A stretch of 23,238 bases of DNA. Source: Nemertoderma westbladi (Eukaryota > Xenacoelomorpha > Nemertodermatida > Nemertodermatidae). The notes beneath the pieces were generated by a model. That model was not told the DNA's origin and did no database searches. It saw only the letters and a list, made by a program, of their open reading frames with translations. How positions within the stretch are numbered: the stretch's first letter is position 1; each line of letters opens with the position of its first letter. Shown here in pieces: positions 1 to 9,658 of this stretch. The stretch is from positions 1 to 23,238 of the forward strand of contig JAUCBJ010003367.1 in NCBI GenBank assembly GCA_032718475.1. The letters run 5' to 3'. The translations under genes were made by a program, and so were the position numbers.

Positions 1-3000
1 TTATAAACCAAAATTTGTCCTATTTTATGGCTGATAAACACTGTATTAAATATATAATATTTTGAAGATGATTACAGTACGAATACGAATTAAACGTGTC
101 ACTTCATCTCTTTGTGTTTTCCTTTATGGGCCGTTTATAACCGCCATGACCACGAAATGGTTCCAGTTTGGTAGATTAGAATATTATAGGATGCAATTCA
201 TTAAAAAGTAAATAATTATAATATCTTAAACACAGTGAATCACTCACTAATATTGTAACTAAAATCGTATATAATTGATATTATTCTCTCAGTGCCATCT
301 TTGGTACTACGGATGATCTGGTTGCCAACATAATATATATAATTGTAATTTCAGGTATTTATTAAATATATACAATTAATATATATTTATTATTCCTATC
401 GATACCGGGTGCTTGTTTAGTTGCGGTTAACGTATACTTATAAACAATGGACCAATTAAATCAACATTATTCTAGAATAATATAATCTTGAAAACATTAT
501 TTTTTTATCACATTGGTAGTAAAAATAAACGTTAGTGAATGATAGTGGAAGTAAGAGTGGAATTAACCGCGTTTTTTTTCAAATTAATTTTATATATATA
601 TTATTATAAGTTATTAAGTATACGTACTATGTATGTATTTATATAATTCGGCCAAAATATACATACAACACTGAAGATTGCTTAGATTGATGATTGTCGG
701 AAGTGTTTAGAATACTCCAGACCTCTCCACATCGCCGTTACTAACTACTCACTGCCTTGTCTTTACCTAACAATTACTTGAGTTGTAACCCTTAAGTCTT
801 AACGTTGTATCTCTAAGCGTAATGTGCTACATAACATGTCTGGGTCTACGTAAATTCATATTTATTATTGTTTCAAGTTTCCACTATATAAAACCATTTT
901 GCATAAGTTTATTTTTCTTTTTCTCATTATCCTCTAAACAACTGAGTTTCATTTTGTGCTGTTTTGTATAATTGAATCCTGGCCATCTGGAGTTCCCGAT
1001 ATATAAATATGCGACTTCTGTAATTACTAATAATGTATTATATATTTAGTCGGAATTGTAATTCTCATTATTTTATTGTTGTATTATTACGCAGGGCACT
1101 TTCGGTGGTATATTTCCAGTTGGGGTGCTACTTTGATTTCGCGAATATTTGATTTCGTTGCTCTACATTAACAGTTAAGGTGCGTGTTTCACATATTAAT
1201 GGAAAGGATCAGGTTACAGTGTCGGGTTTTTCTAACCAGATCGATATACTAAATTTAGGAACGCAGTTTAGAACAAAAATTTCCTTGAGGTACCGGTACT
1301 AATAAAAAATGCAAAACACTATAAAAAATCTACCCATGCAGCACCCTACTTGTCAGGTTGTAGCAGCACCCTAATTGGAAATCTACCGCGCGGTGGAACG
1401 TTACCTAGCAATATGAACGCCAACTTCCTAGCAAGTATAAATGTTTTCATTAATCGTAACTAATGATTTACCTTCATGCGACGATAATTATAGGTTAGGT
1501 TGTTATTTATTTTTCGGAATTAAACTCAATCTTATGATCACCCCCACCGACCCTTTTCTCGTCCAGTCTAGTAGTGTGTGTTAATACGGTTCACTTTATT
1601 TATTTAACACTAACTAATAACGGTATCAATATGTAAGAGTTAGAGTTCTTGGTAAGTTATTTAATATGTCGAACTTGATTAAATTATTTTTTGGTGCAAT
1701 TGATTGTTTAATTAATTGTTGGTTCCCCTTTGCACTACCGTTATCTTTCTCACCCGTTGTGCATTGAATATTTATTGATGGTCTTATGGGTCGAGCCATG
1801 CACCGAGCGAAGCCATTCTATGATATATCTACAATCACTTATTCGTTTAAGTGAGAGAAATCCAATTTTTCAGTTTAAATGCTTTTCACTATTTTGAGGA
1901 AATGCCGTCTATGCCGATATTACTAAATTATTTGATTATTTATTACATGATTATAAAGTATAATTTTTTTTCACTTTTTCGTACGCTATCGAGGTTAATA
2001 AAGAATTATGAGTTAGTGTCAAAAAAAACATTTTCCCTTGTGATATTGAATTTTTTATTGGTACTTTTTTTCTTTGTTCTTTAATTGAAAATAGAAAGAA
2101 ATAGTGTCATAAATAAAATATAAATCACATTGCTTCCATAGTTACTACGATTCGAATTGTTGTACCTTTTAATAACAACTCCTGATGCTCCTTTACTAAA
2201 TGTTAAATATTATTAAATTACTTATTATAATTACTATAATAATAATTATTATTATTATTTAGTATCGTGCAGCTGCAGACGCTAAAGTTGTAATAACTGT
2301 TTAGTGTTTGGATGGATATGGCTCAACTTACGTGACATCTTTTTTAGCTCAATACGAAACATTTCTAGGTCTTTCATTGGTTTTTTTAACCGCAAGTTCC
2401 TTTAGATTGAATGGGAAATTATTTTATATTAAAGTAAGTAACTTTCTTGCCCGTGGGGCGTAAAAATTATCCCAATTCGACACTTGATTGTTTTTTTTCC
2501 TATTGAATATATCAGTTATTCTACCAGTTAGTTACAACAAAACTTGGACCATGTTCATAAATTGTGTACTACCCAGTACACTTAGAACGTTTTTCTCAGA
2601 ATATCTACTCTTTTAATACGTAGGCAGAATTCTTCGAAATTGTTAACTACTAACTATTATCACTAACTATTTTCATAATTGTGCGATAAGTAGCACTTTT
2701 TCAGCTTTATTACCCTAGTATATCGAGCGAGCGCAGCGAGGGAGAGTTACATAAATATTTATGATATACATACAGGGGTCATACACGCTGAATAATGTCA
2801 TTTTCATAAATGATGTACGTAATTTTGTTACTTTATGTCAATTTATCGGCGTTCTTAAAGCTTAATTATTAACTTTCATATTGTAATGTATAGGAATATT
2901 AATGAAATTCATATCCATTTTATGCAATTAATTGCAGATGTTAGTGTAATCAACTGTACCGTAAAGGTACATACGGTAAACAATCTTACAGTACACTTAG

Positions 3001-3156
3001 CCTGCTATGACTATCATCAATGAATAATACTAGGTGTTCTAGAAGTTCATTGTTATATTCTAAGTTAGTGATTACTTTGCAACAACGTTCAGTCCTTTAG
3101 GCCACAATGCTGCAAAGAGATTCCTTGCTGCGTTACGAGGATATCATGAGAACGCT
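1..3156. other. AT-rich non-coding DNA (copy 1)
   Basis: No coding sequence that I can support. Both copies keep a 77-codon open frame here (1851-2084), but its translation is low-complexity Phe/Leu/Ile-rich and it persists only because the copies are similar. Local features are a direct repeat of GCAGCACCCTA around 1338-1372, a short perfect hairpin GTGTACT-ACCC-AGTACAC at 2564-2581, and an AT-rich ATT/AAT microsatellite at about 2235-2262, which is the site where copy 2 differs by a 1 kb block. Under the duplication model this is intergenic DNA between two convergent genes, so it may include 3' untranslated sequence of either. Confidence 0.6.
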
Positions 3157-3165
3157 CACAAATTG

Positions 3166-3420
3166 GCCCATGTGAAGAATACCAGACTTTCAGCCGTTAT
3201 ATTTCACTTTGCAGTTACCCCCATGTGAAGAATACCAGGTTTTCACCAAAAACCCAGGTTACAGAAGGGCTGAATCTAACCAAAACAATAAACGAATTAG
3301 TATATGTACAGGTTATAAGACAGAAATAAAGATAAATAAAAAAAATAAAAAATCTTCATATATAAAATTCCAATACAAAGTCGACCGAAAAGTGAAATTC
3401 TGGTATTCTTCACATGGGCG
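3166..3420. mobile_element. 255-bp MITE-like element with target-site duplication
   Basis: The block is present in copy 1 and cleanly absent from copy 2. It begins GCCCATGTGAAGAATACCAG and ends (3400-3419) with the exact reverse complement, a perfect 20-bp terminal inverted repeat. The target CACAAATTG occurs on both sides (3157-3165 and 3421-3429) and once at the empty site in copy 2 (13862-13870). The last base (3420) breaks the symmetry by one nucleotide, so the duplication could be read as 8 or 9 bp. A second copy of the terminal motif sits inside at about 3221-3239. It has no transposase, so it is a non-autonomous DNA transposon. An 8-9 bp duplication fits hAT- or Mutator-like groups, but I cannot choose. 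The open frame across it (3209-3430) is incidental. Confidence 0.88.
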
Positions 3421-3429
3421 CACAAATTG

Positions 3430-4212
3430 ACATATTTTCGATGCTATTTATAGAGCTATGTTCTAGAAATCCGTGGTTATATAGATATGCTTCCAGGTTT
3501 GTCATCATAAGTCTCCACGAACGTGTTGGTATTGAGTGCAGAGCGGATGCACGCTTAGTGTTATCTGTTCAAAATGGTTACACAATGTAGTGTTTTGAAT
3601 GTTTTTTAATTCCCTTTATTGTCTTATTAATGCATTGAAGATTGTAATACTTATTATTGCCTTTGTATATTATAAATTTCTGACACTAAATATACATTTT
3701 TTGTAATGTCCTGGAAGTCAGCATGCGAATTTATTACTCTAATTTGAATTTATTGAGAAATTCGATCTCATATTACAATAAAAAATAAGTATAGTTGTAA
3801 ACAATGATCTCACTCTCACCAAGGAGTGAGTGAGTGTCTGCCATGTTATGAAATCGAAGGAAACACAAAAAACTACAACTACAATTCGCGCCTAATCGCC
3901 ATATGGTTAATGAAAGTACCGCGACAAATAAAAGTGAAATTAAATTAGTCTAGACTGTGCCTTATATTACCAGGTAGGTTAGGGAATAATGAAAACTTGT
4001 TAAATGCATTAATTGTCTCATTACGTTTATATTGACATGGTTGTTGCTCTTGAAATACGTGGCATTATTTAGGTTGAAGTTAACTTAAAGCATTCAGTTT
4101 AATATTCTTCCGACATCCCGTCTTTAACCCTCGGCATGACTAGCACTACAACAATGTAACCAAACTGAAAGAGTTTGTTGTTCTATTCGCCCGGGGTAAC
4201 ACAGAGTCCTCA
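3430..4212. other. Non-coding DNA downstream of DCX copy 1
   Basis: Colinear with 13871-14685 of copy 2 and without a supportable gene. Relative to copy 2 it lacks a 23-bp hairpin-forming insert (14410-14432) and a 12-bp insert near 14511-14522. On the minus strand it is the 3' flank of the DCX exon, whose stop codon is at 4213-4215. Minus-strand AATAAA hexamers (plus-strand TTTATT) lie near 3730-3755 and are candidate polyadenylation signals. Confidence 0.5.
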
Positions 4213-4894
4213 CTACCGGTTCTCTTTAAGTGTTGACCCTTGAGTTCCTACGGACTTGTCCCGCGAACTGCATCCAGTCGAGGAGTGTCTCTTGGTTGAT
4301 GTCCTTGACTCACTATTTGTTGATCGAAGTTTCATTGTTCCGTTATAATTTATTGCCTCTGTTTTGGCGTGTTGGGTATTTCGTGTTTCTTTTTCACCGT
4401 TTTGGGAAATTTGTGCTTTTGTTTTTCTAGACAGAATTAAATCGCCAGTTGCAGCCATACGAACCTTCATCTCTGACATATCGTTAGACATTGGTTTTTT
4501 ATTCGGATTATTTTTTATCAACTCACCATCGATGTAATCGTCCCATTGTAAACTGTTGACGTCTCTAGCAGGAAGAAACACCATTGAATTCTCTGGTGTT
4601 GGCGAATCTGATGATTCTAATTCTTCGGGAATGGAAGTGAGTGTGTATTGCGTGGATGACCTCTGATGTTCTGCTGTGTCTGGATCATAATATGACTCAG
4701 ACAATAAATAATTTATGCTATTGATGTGTTCTGAGTCAATAAAATTCATATAAATATCATCGCTTTGAGATTGGCTAATAGGGTTTTGGTGTTCGGGTTT
4801 GCGGCTCGGGTTCGGGTTCAAGATACTTGAGATATTCCATCCTTCCCCTTTATTTATTGCACATTCTACTCGATATGGGATATCGTTCTCTAGC

Positions 4895-5103
4895 CAGATA
4901 TCATCTTCTGGTGAGATATCATTATCTGGCAAGATATTATTCTCTTGCGAGATATTCCCTGACGTGATATCATTCTCTGGCGCGATATCATCCTCCTGCA
5001 AGATATCATTATCTGGTTGCATGTCATTATCTGGTGTGATGTCATTATCTGGTGTGATATCATTCTCTGGCAAGATATCATTATCTGGTTGGATATCATT
5101 ATT
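4895..5103 (-). repeat. 18-bp coding repeat (acidic hexapeptide), copy 1
   Basis: The minus strand encodes a run of about a dozen six-residue units of the form N-D-I-x-P-D/E (for example NDITPDNDITPDND), an 18-bp coding minisatellite with drift. Copy 1 has one more ITPDND unit than copy 2, so unit number has changed since the duplication. The unit is strongly acidic and Asn-rich, hence probably disordered. Confidence 0.85.
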
Positions 5104-5189
5104 GTTATCTTCTGCAGTACTTTTAATTATACTTTGCCGTTTGTTAAGAACCGCCGTAGACTGTGTATTATTTCGATATGTATTCAGAG

Positions 5190-5677
5190 GGTTATATTGA
5201 AAAATATCGAGACATGAAAAATATCGAGAGTAAAAATAACGCGAGTAAAAACATCGAGTGTTGAAAAATAACGATAATATCGAGAGTTCAAAAAATATCG
5301 AGAGTAAAAATATCGAGGGTAAAAATATCGAGAGTAAAAATACCGAGTGTTGAAAAATATCGAGAGTAAAAATATCGAGAGTAAAAATATCGAGTGTTGA
5401 AAAATATCGAGAGTAAAAATATCGAGTGTTGAAAAATATCGAGAGTAAAAATATCGAGTGTTGAAAAATATCGAGAGTAAAAATATCGAGTGTTGAAAAA
5501 TATCGAGAGTAAAAATATCGAGTGTTGAAAAATATCGAGTGTTGAAAAATATCGAGTGTTGAAAAATATCGAGTGTTGAAAAATATCGAGTGTTGAAAAA
5601 TATCGAGAGTAAAAATATCGAGTGTTGAAAAATATAGAATGTTGAAAAATATCGAGAGTAAAAATATCGATAGTAAC
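5190..5677 (+). repeat. Left arm of the foldback element
   Basis: Tandem mixture of TATCGAGTGTTGAAAAA (17 bp) and TATCGAGAGTAAAAA (15 bp) units. The outer few units (5190-5300) are the most degenerate and the middle is nearly perfect, a pattern expected when unequal exchange or replication slippage homogenises the interior. A run of five consecutive 17-bp units lies around 5515-5600. Confidence 0.9.
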
Positions 5678-6000
5678 AATTTTTTTAAATAAGGGTTGTA
5701 TGATAATTTTTTTACTAAAAATGTTCTAGAACAACAATATTTATCAACATTTGGTAGCTTATAAGGTACGTGTTCTAATATAATATTTAACAATATTTAT
5801 AATATTTATCAAAATTTATAGCTAGCTCTTCTTTTATAATATTTATTAAAAAAATAGCAAAAACTAGCTAGTATAATAAATCTGGTAAATGGGTACCCAA
5901 GGTGTATTACTGTACATAATGCCATTCACTTGCACTGTTTTAACCCATGCACTGCAATATTGTTCCATAATTCTAAATAAAATGCTCAAGTAAAATGCAA
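5678..6000. other. Central spacer of the foldback element
   Basis: AT-rich unique sequence between the arms. It holds a smaller inverted pair (TAGCTAG near 5819-5826 and CTAGCTAG near 5866-5873) and several ATAATATTTAT-like motifs. No coding potential is visible. If a longer autonomous relative exists, its transposase gene would be expected in this position. Confidence 0.7.
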
Positions 6001-6524
6001 TATTTTTACTCTCGATATTTTTCAACACTCGATATTTTTCAACACTCGATATTTTTACTCTCGATGTTTTTCAACACTCGATATTTTTACTCTCGATATT
6101 TTTCAACACTCGATATTTTTACTCTCGATATTTTTAATCTCGATATTTTTCAACACTCGATATTTTTCAACACTCGATATTTTTACTCTCGATATTTTTC
6201 AACACTCGTTATTTTTCAACACTCGATATTTTTACTCTCGATATTTTTCAACACTCGATATTTTTACTCTCGATATTTTTCAACACTCGATATTTTTACT
6301 CTCGATATTTTTCAACACTCGATATTTTTACTCTCGATATTTTTCAACACTCGATATTTTTCAACACTCGTTATTTTCGATATTTTTCATCTCGTGTTAT
6401 TTTTACTCTCGATATTTTTTAATCACGTTAATTTTCAACACTCGTTATTTTTACTCTCGATATTTTTACTCTCGTTATTTTTACTCTCGATATTATTCAA
6501 GTCTCGATATTTTTCACCATTACC
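6001..6524 (-). repeat. Right arm of the foldback element
   Basis: The same 15- and 17-bp units as the left arm, in reverse-complement orientation (TTTTTACTCTCGATA and TTTTTCAACACTCGATA). The inner part is regular, and the outer part from about 6365 is degenerate, with ATCTCGTG, TCACGT and TTATT variants. A single-stranded transcript across both arms could fold into a duplex of several hundred base pairs. Confidence 0.9.
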
Positions 6525-7986
6525 ATTCAGAGTCATATTGATTTCTTTAACTGAACTTGTTTGAAGAGACTGACTCAACTTTAGTTGTCCATTTCTAGTT
6601 TGTATCGTGTTTGGTGAATCATTTCTTACAGTCCGCCGTCTTTTGGGTGATTCTGATACTGGCGTTGCTGTGACCGGAATGCTTTGATTAGGTAGATTAT
6701 CCTTTATAGACCTGCAAGCATAACAAAAGCCCCGAGGTCGGCTAGCCAGTAATACACGTTCATCTCTTTTATTTCGTAATTCTCTAAACTCTGGTTCCTG
6801 CAACGTTTCTGCGCAATAATTATATTTGGCAAGTTCATATCTAGGATTTACTGTCACGGGTTCTGTGGAATGTTTAGTTAAATGAGTGACTGGTTTTAAT
6901 CTTTTTTTTGTTAGTTATTGGGCGCGGCTTATGTGAGTATCCATCACCAATCAATTTCTTCTTTCGGCTGTTAACATTAATCACAGTATTTATATAAACT
7001 CCGATACCGGTGTTGGACGATAGAGGTGCATTCGAGTAACTCCTTGGAATAAAAGTCTCCTTTGCTTTCAATGCTACGTACTTGTGTTGATGTTTCAGTT
7101 CCTGAGGTGACCCCACTTCCCTCCCATCTACGTGGAATATTCTGTTAAAACGAATTCGATTACTTCCGTAAAAGCTCATATTTATTGACTTTATCGCTGC
7201 GCCCAATAATCTACGTTCAGTAGAGGCTAGTGGTACCAGTTTTGGTGGCTGTCTGTCCTTGCCATTACGGAATATGTATATGATACAAGGTGGTTTGTCT
7301 GCCATCTTCTGCAATTTTCCCTGGTTTCGTTGGCCGGTTGGTCGGTCCACCACGAACAGTTCTCGGACTTTCCTCAGTTGATGCAAAGTTAACCCAGCCA
7401 AATGATCTTCAACATATTTCTCAACAGCTTTCAATAATTTGTTTTCAGATAAGTTTGCCGTGTCGAGGTCAGCTAACTGGGTAGCCATTGAGATATATTT
7501 AACTTTCGCAGTGTTGTCAAATGGTTCAGAGATTTGATCTGTTATTAGCCGCAGGAGTTCCATATCACGGTGAACACTGGTCCCTATCGAAGTAGCCCTT
7601 GAGGATCGATCATCAGTGGCTACTACATTGGTGTCTCCGCCATCAGTTCCAATTTCCTTAGTCACGCCATTATTAGTGGCAACACAATTTGTGTCACCCT
7701 CTTCTGTAACAACAAAATTCGTGTTACCATTTTCAGGGACAACACCATTCTTATCATAGTCATCTATGACAACATCATTCCTATCTCCATAATCAATGAC
7801 GAATTCATTTTTATCGTTGTCATAATTCTTCCTGTTTTCACCTCTGACAACTCTATCTGTGTCATCGTTTTCAGCGGCAACCCTATTTGGGTCGCCATTT
7901 TCAGTGTCAACATCATTCGCCTCGCTGTTATCAGTGACAATTTCATTCGTATCACTATTATCCATGAGAAGTGCGCTTGTATCACC

Positions 7987-8724
7987 ATTACCGCCATCGA
8001 GTTAGCCAAAGGAGAACCCCCCAATTCCGATTTGCACCCGATGCGGGTTCTGTTTCTCATTCCTAAGAATAACCCCCCTAGTCTGGAGGGCCAGAACTAC
8101 AGCAAACTATTTAGGGAGTTCGTTGATTCCTGTTTGAATAAGGATCCAGGGCACCGCCCCACTGCGAAGGAGTTGTTGCGACACAAGTTTATCGCTCGGT
8201 TCGCGAGGAAGACGAGTTATCTCGTCGAGTTGATCGATCGCTACAATAAATGGCGACAGGAGAGCGGCAACAGTGACTCCGACGATTCAGATAACGATTC
8301 GGATGGTTTAGCAGGTGGAGCTATGCAAGGTTACCCGTCGTGGCGGTGGCCTACCGTAAAGACTACAGCTGACCTGGTTGACTCGTACAGTAACAACGTA
8401 GAGACCACCCCCTCTGAGATACCAACTCCGGAACTCAATATAAATAATAACAAGCGGGAGGTTGAGACTGAAGTAACGCCGCCAACTCCGGTGGTTAACG
8501 TGGGCTGGTTGGCCATGAACACCGCGTTCAACGCAATCGACGGTGCATCAGCGTTGAACGGGAACTCGATTAGCTCGTTACGCGATACGCTCTCCCGACT
8601 CGACTCCAGATCACCGGGGTTGTCAACCAGCCTTTTAGAATCACTCCTTAAACGCCTCAATATCGAGCCCGTTGTTAGTGACTCGTCGTCGTCCAGTATA
8701 TCTAATAAACAAGGGTCCTCATGA
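7987..8724 (+). pseudogene. GckIII: GCK-III (MST3/STK25/STK26-type) Ste20 kinase, 5'-truncated terminal exon
   Basis: GCK-III kinases act with CCM3/PDCD10, in STRIPAK and at the Golgi and cell junctions. Translation from 7987 reads ITAIELAKGEPPNSDLHPMR, then FLIPKNNPPSLEG, CLNKDPGHRPTAKELLRHKF and LIDRYNKW: kinase subdomains IX-XI and the family-specific link, at high identity to animal MST3/STK25. An acidic SDSDDSDNDSD stretch, a divergent linker and a C-terminal helix pair (SSLRDTLSRL...SPGLSTSLLESLLKRL) follow. The last corresponds to the CCM3-binding region. The frame is open to TGA at 8722-8724. The N-lobe, HRD, DFG and activation loop are absent. The residue before ITAIEL should be Gly, but here the sequence is already DCX-exon DNA with no acceptor AG at the join. 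The ATG at 8032 is an internal Met, not a start. The fragment is probably a dead duplicate; an alternative is a misassembly. Confidence 0.85.
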
Positions 8725-9658
8725 TTTGGTTTGATTTTATTATTATAATTACGACCTAACTGTAGTTTACTGGATCGCCTTTTTTTGTTATGACAATAAA
8801 TGAGAGATTATCACTGAATAGTCGTTGTTTATGAAGTCAAGGCCCGATATGTGTGTGTGTTTCAGAAATCGCCTAATATAAGACTAATAATTGCTTAGTC
8901 GCCATAAAGTATGTTATCAGTGTTAATAATGGTAGATTAACTGGTTTTCGTTTTAATTGTCCCTTGACAACTTAATTTAATTGTTTTGGTGTTAATCGAG
9001 AGTCAATTATAAAATTATTTAATTGGTTGGGGTTTAGAATTGTTTTGCTCTGGTTAAATATTGGCCAATATTATTTACTACATTATTGCTTTCAAAACTT
9101 ACCTTCCAAAAATTTAGTGTTATCGACTCTCTTTGGTATTAATATTTTCTTGTTAATCATCAACCTTTTCAAGGACTTGGATAGTGAATGAATTATCTAG
9201 AGAGGCTAACTACTAAGTATAATTTCAGTGTGAAAAATTGCAAAACCATTTCATTCCAACTTCCCAGAAAGAATTAAGTTTTAAGAATTAATTATTAAGA
9301 ATTACGTTTTTGCTTCTACTTTGGAATGTGATCATGAAACCAAATTTGAACCAAATTAAACAATGACTGACTGCGTTAATACCGCATTACAACATTGGAC
9401 GTCAACGTTATTTAGCATTTTCCCATGATTTTTTTTATTGACTTTTATACCTAAATATGAAATTAAATTTATAGTAATTCATATTCTTCAAACTAATTTC
9501 TATTCCCCGGGGATATTCCATTTTTTATTTAGCTACTTCCTTTAATGACGCAGTGTGGGGCGTCTTCTATGTCAACTAAAGATATCTTATAACACCATAT
9601 CTTGTAAACTTCCGATTGACACCTAAACCATTAAATTTTTTGATATTGTCCAACTTTA
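8725..9658. other. 3' UTR and flank of the kinase fragment
   Basis: Sequence present once in the window, without coding potential. It begins directly after the kinase stop and ends where copy 2 starts. Under the tandem-duplication model it is part of the duplicated unit, so a second copy should precede position 1. A (GT)n-like tract lies at 8851-8860. Confidence 0.6.
8795..8800 (+). promoter_or_regulatory. Candidate polyadenylation signal AATAAA of the kinase
   Basis: AATAAA lies 71 nt after the kinase stop codon, preceded by a T-rich tract. Several weaker AT-rich hexamers occur further on, so the real cleavage site could be elsewhere. In this truncated copy the signal has probably lost its function. 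Confidence 0.4.

Larger units (their letters stand above)
5190..6524. mobile_element. Foldback transposon with tandem-repeat arms, 1335 bp
   Basis: Present only in copy 1, inside the DCX exon. ATTCAGAG flanks it on both sides (5182-5189 and 6525-6532) and occurs once at the empty site of copy 2 (15637-15644), giving an 8-bp target duplication. The two ends are inverted repeats: GGTTATATTGAAAAATATCG at the left, and GGTAATGGTGAAAAATATCG reading inward from the right. Behind these the arms, about 490 and 525 bp, are arrays of a 17-bp unit (TATCGAGTGTTGAAAAA) and a 15-bp unit (TATCGAGAGTAAAAA), inverted in the right arm. A unique spacer of about 320 bp lies between. There is no transposase. The architecture recalls Drosophila FB elements and sea-urchin TU elements (long inverted repeats made of short tandem repeats). 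I do not know this family. The long open frames through the arms arise from the repeat phase. Confidence 0.92.
1..7987. repeat. Segmental tandem duplication, copy 1
   Basis: Position 1 matches position 9659, and the two sequences then run colinearly, with scattered substitutions and indels, up to 7987/17092. Copy 1 therefore spans non-coding DNA plus most of a minus-strand DCX exon. Relative to copy 2 it carries two extra insertions (3166-3420 and 5190-6524) and lacks the block at 11881-12942. Its right end is abrupt: the shared sequence ends at 7987, and the next base continues in a GCK-III kinase codon series. The left end is cut by the window edge, so its real extent is unknown. Divergence by eye is a few percent outside indels. 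A collapsed or mis-joined pair of haplotypes is the main alternative to a true paralogous duplication. Confidence 0.93.
4213..7987 (-). pseudogene. DCX-domain protein exon, copy 1: truncated, frameshifted and interrupted
   Basis: This is a second copy of the terminal DCX exon at 14686-17263, broken in three ways. First, its 5' part is missing: similarity stops at 7987, where the sequence switches to an antisense kinase exon. Second, a T-run has 8 Ts (6902-6909) where copy 2 has 7, shifting the frame after residue 355 or so of the 363-residue frame starting at 7965. Third, a 1335-bp foldback transposon interrupts the middle (5190-6524). The 363-residue piece keeps the N-terminal acidic repeats, the helical stretch and the whole DCX domain. 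The pieces 6525-6857 and 4213-5189 keep the rest, including the same C-terminus and stop. Differences from copy 2 in the coding part are mostly amino-acid-changing, as expected without constraint. It has no visible promoter. A host-gene pseudogene is far more likely than a transposon gene. Confidence 0.88.

Noticed and set aside
1851-2084. 77-codon open frame, present again at 11489-11722
   Set aside because: Conserved only because the whole region is duplicated. The translation is a low-complexity Phe/Leu/Ile run, with no start context or homology that I recognise.
2955-2978. Small inverted repeat TACCGTA...TACGGTA
   Set aside because: Short imperfect hairpin in AT-rich DNA with no associated signal; within chance expectation.
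3209-3430. 73-codon open frame
   Set aside because: It lies almost wholly inside the MITE, ends in its target duplication and has no family resemblance.
4799-5200. Ser/Gly-rich plus-strand ORF, also at 15272-15676
   Set aside because: Shadow of the acidic 18-bp coding repeat on the opposite strand. The minus frame has the better composition and the DCX context.
5190-5793. Long N-terminal extension (Phe/Leu/Tyr/Ser/Ile repeats) of a minus-strand frame joined to the DCX tail
   Set aside because: It is the translation of the foldback arm. The 15- and 17-bp units happen to lack stops. Copy 2 shows the uninterrupted protein without it.
5190-6524. CRISPR-like array of short repeats
   Set aside because: Units are contiguous with no unique spacers, the two halves are inverted, and the sequence is animal nuclear DNA.
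5995-6564. 189-codon plus-strand repeat ORF
   Set aside because: It is the mirror-image translation of the right foldback arm.
4213-7987. The DCX ORF as a transposon-encoded gene, because it occurs twice with flanking repeats
   Set aside because: The repeat unit also includes several kb of ordinary non-coding DNA and is joined to a kinase exon. The encoded domain is doublecortin-like, with no transposase or reverse transcriptase motifs, so a segmental duplication fits better.
8331-8660. 109-codon minus-strand ORF opposite the kinase
   Set aside because: Antisense shadow of a clear GCK-III coding frame.
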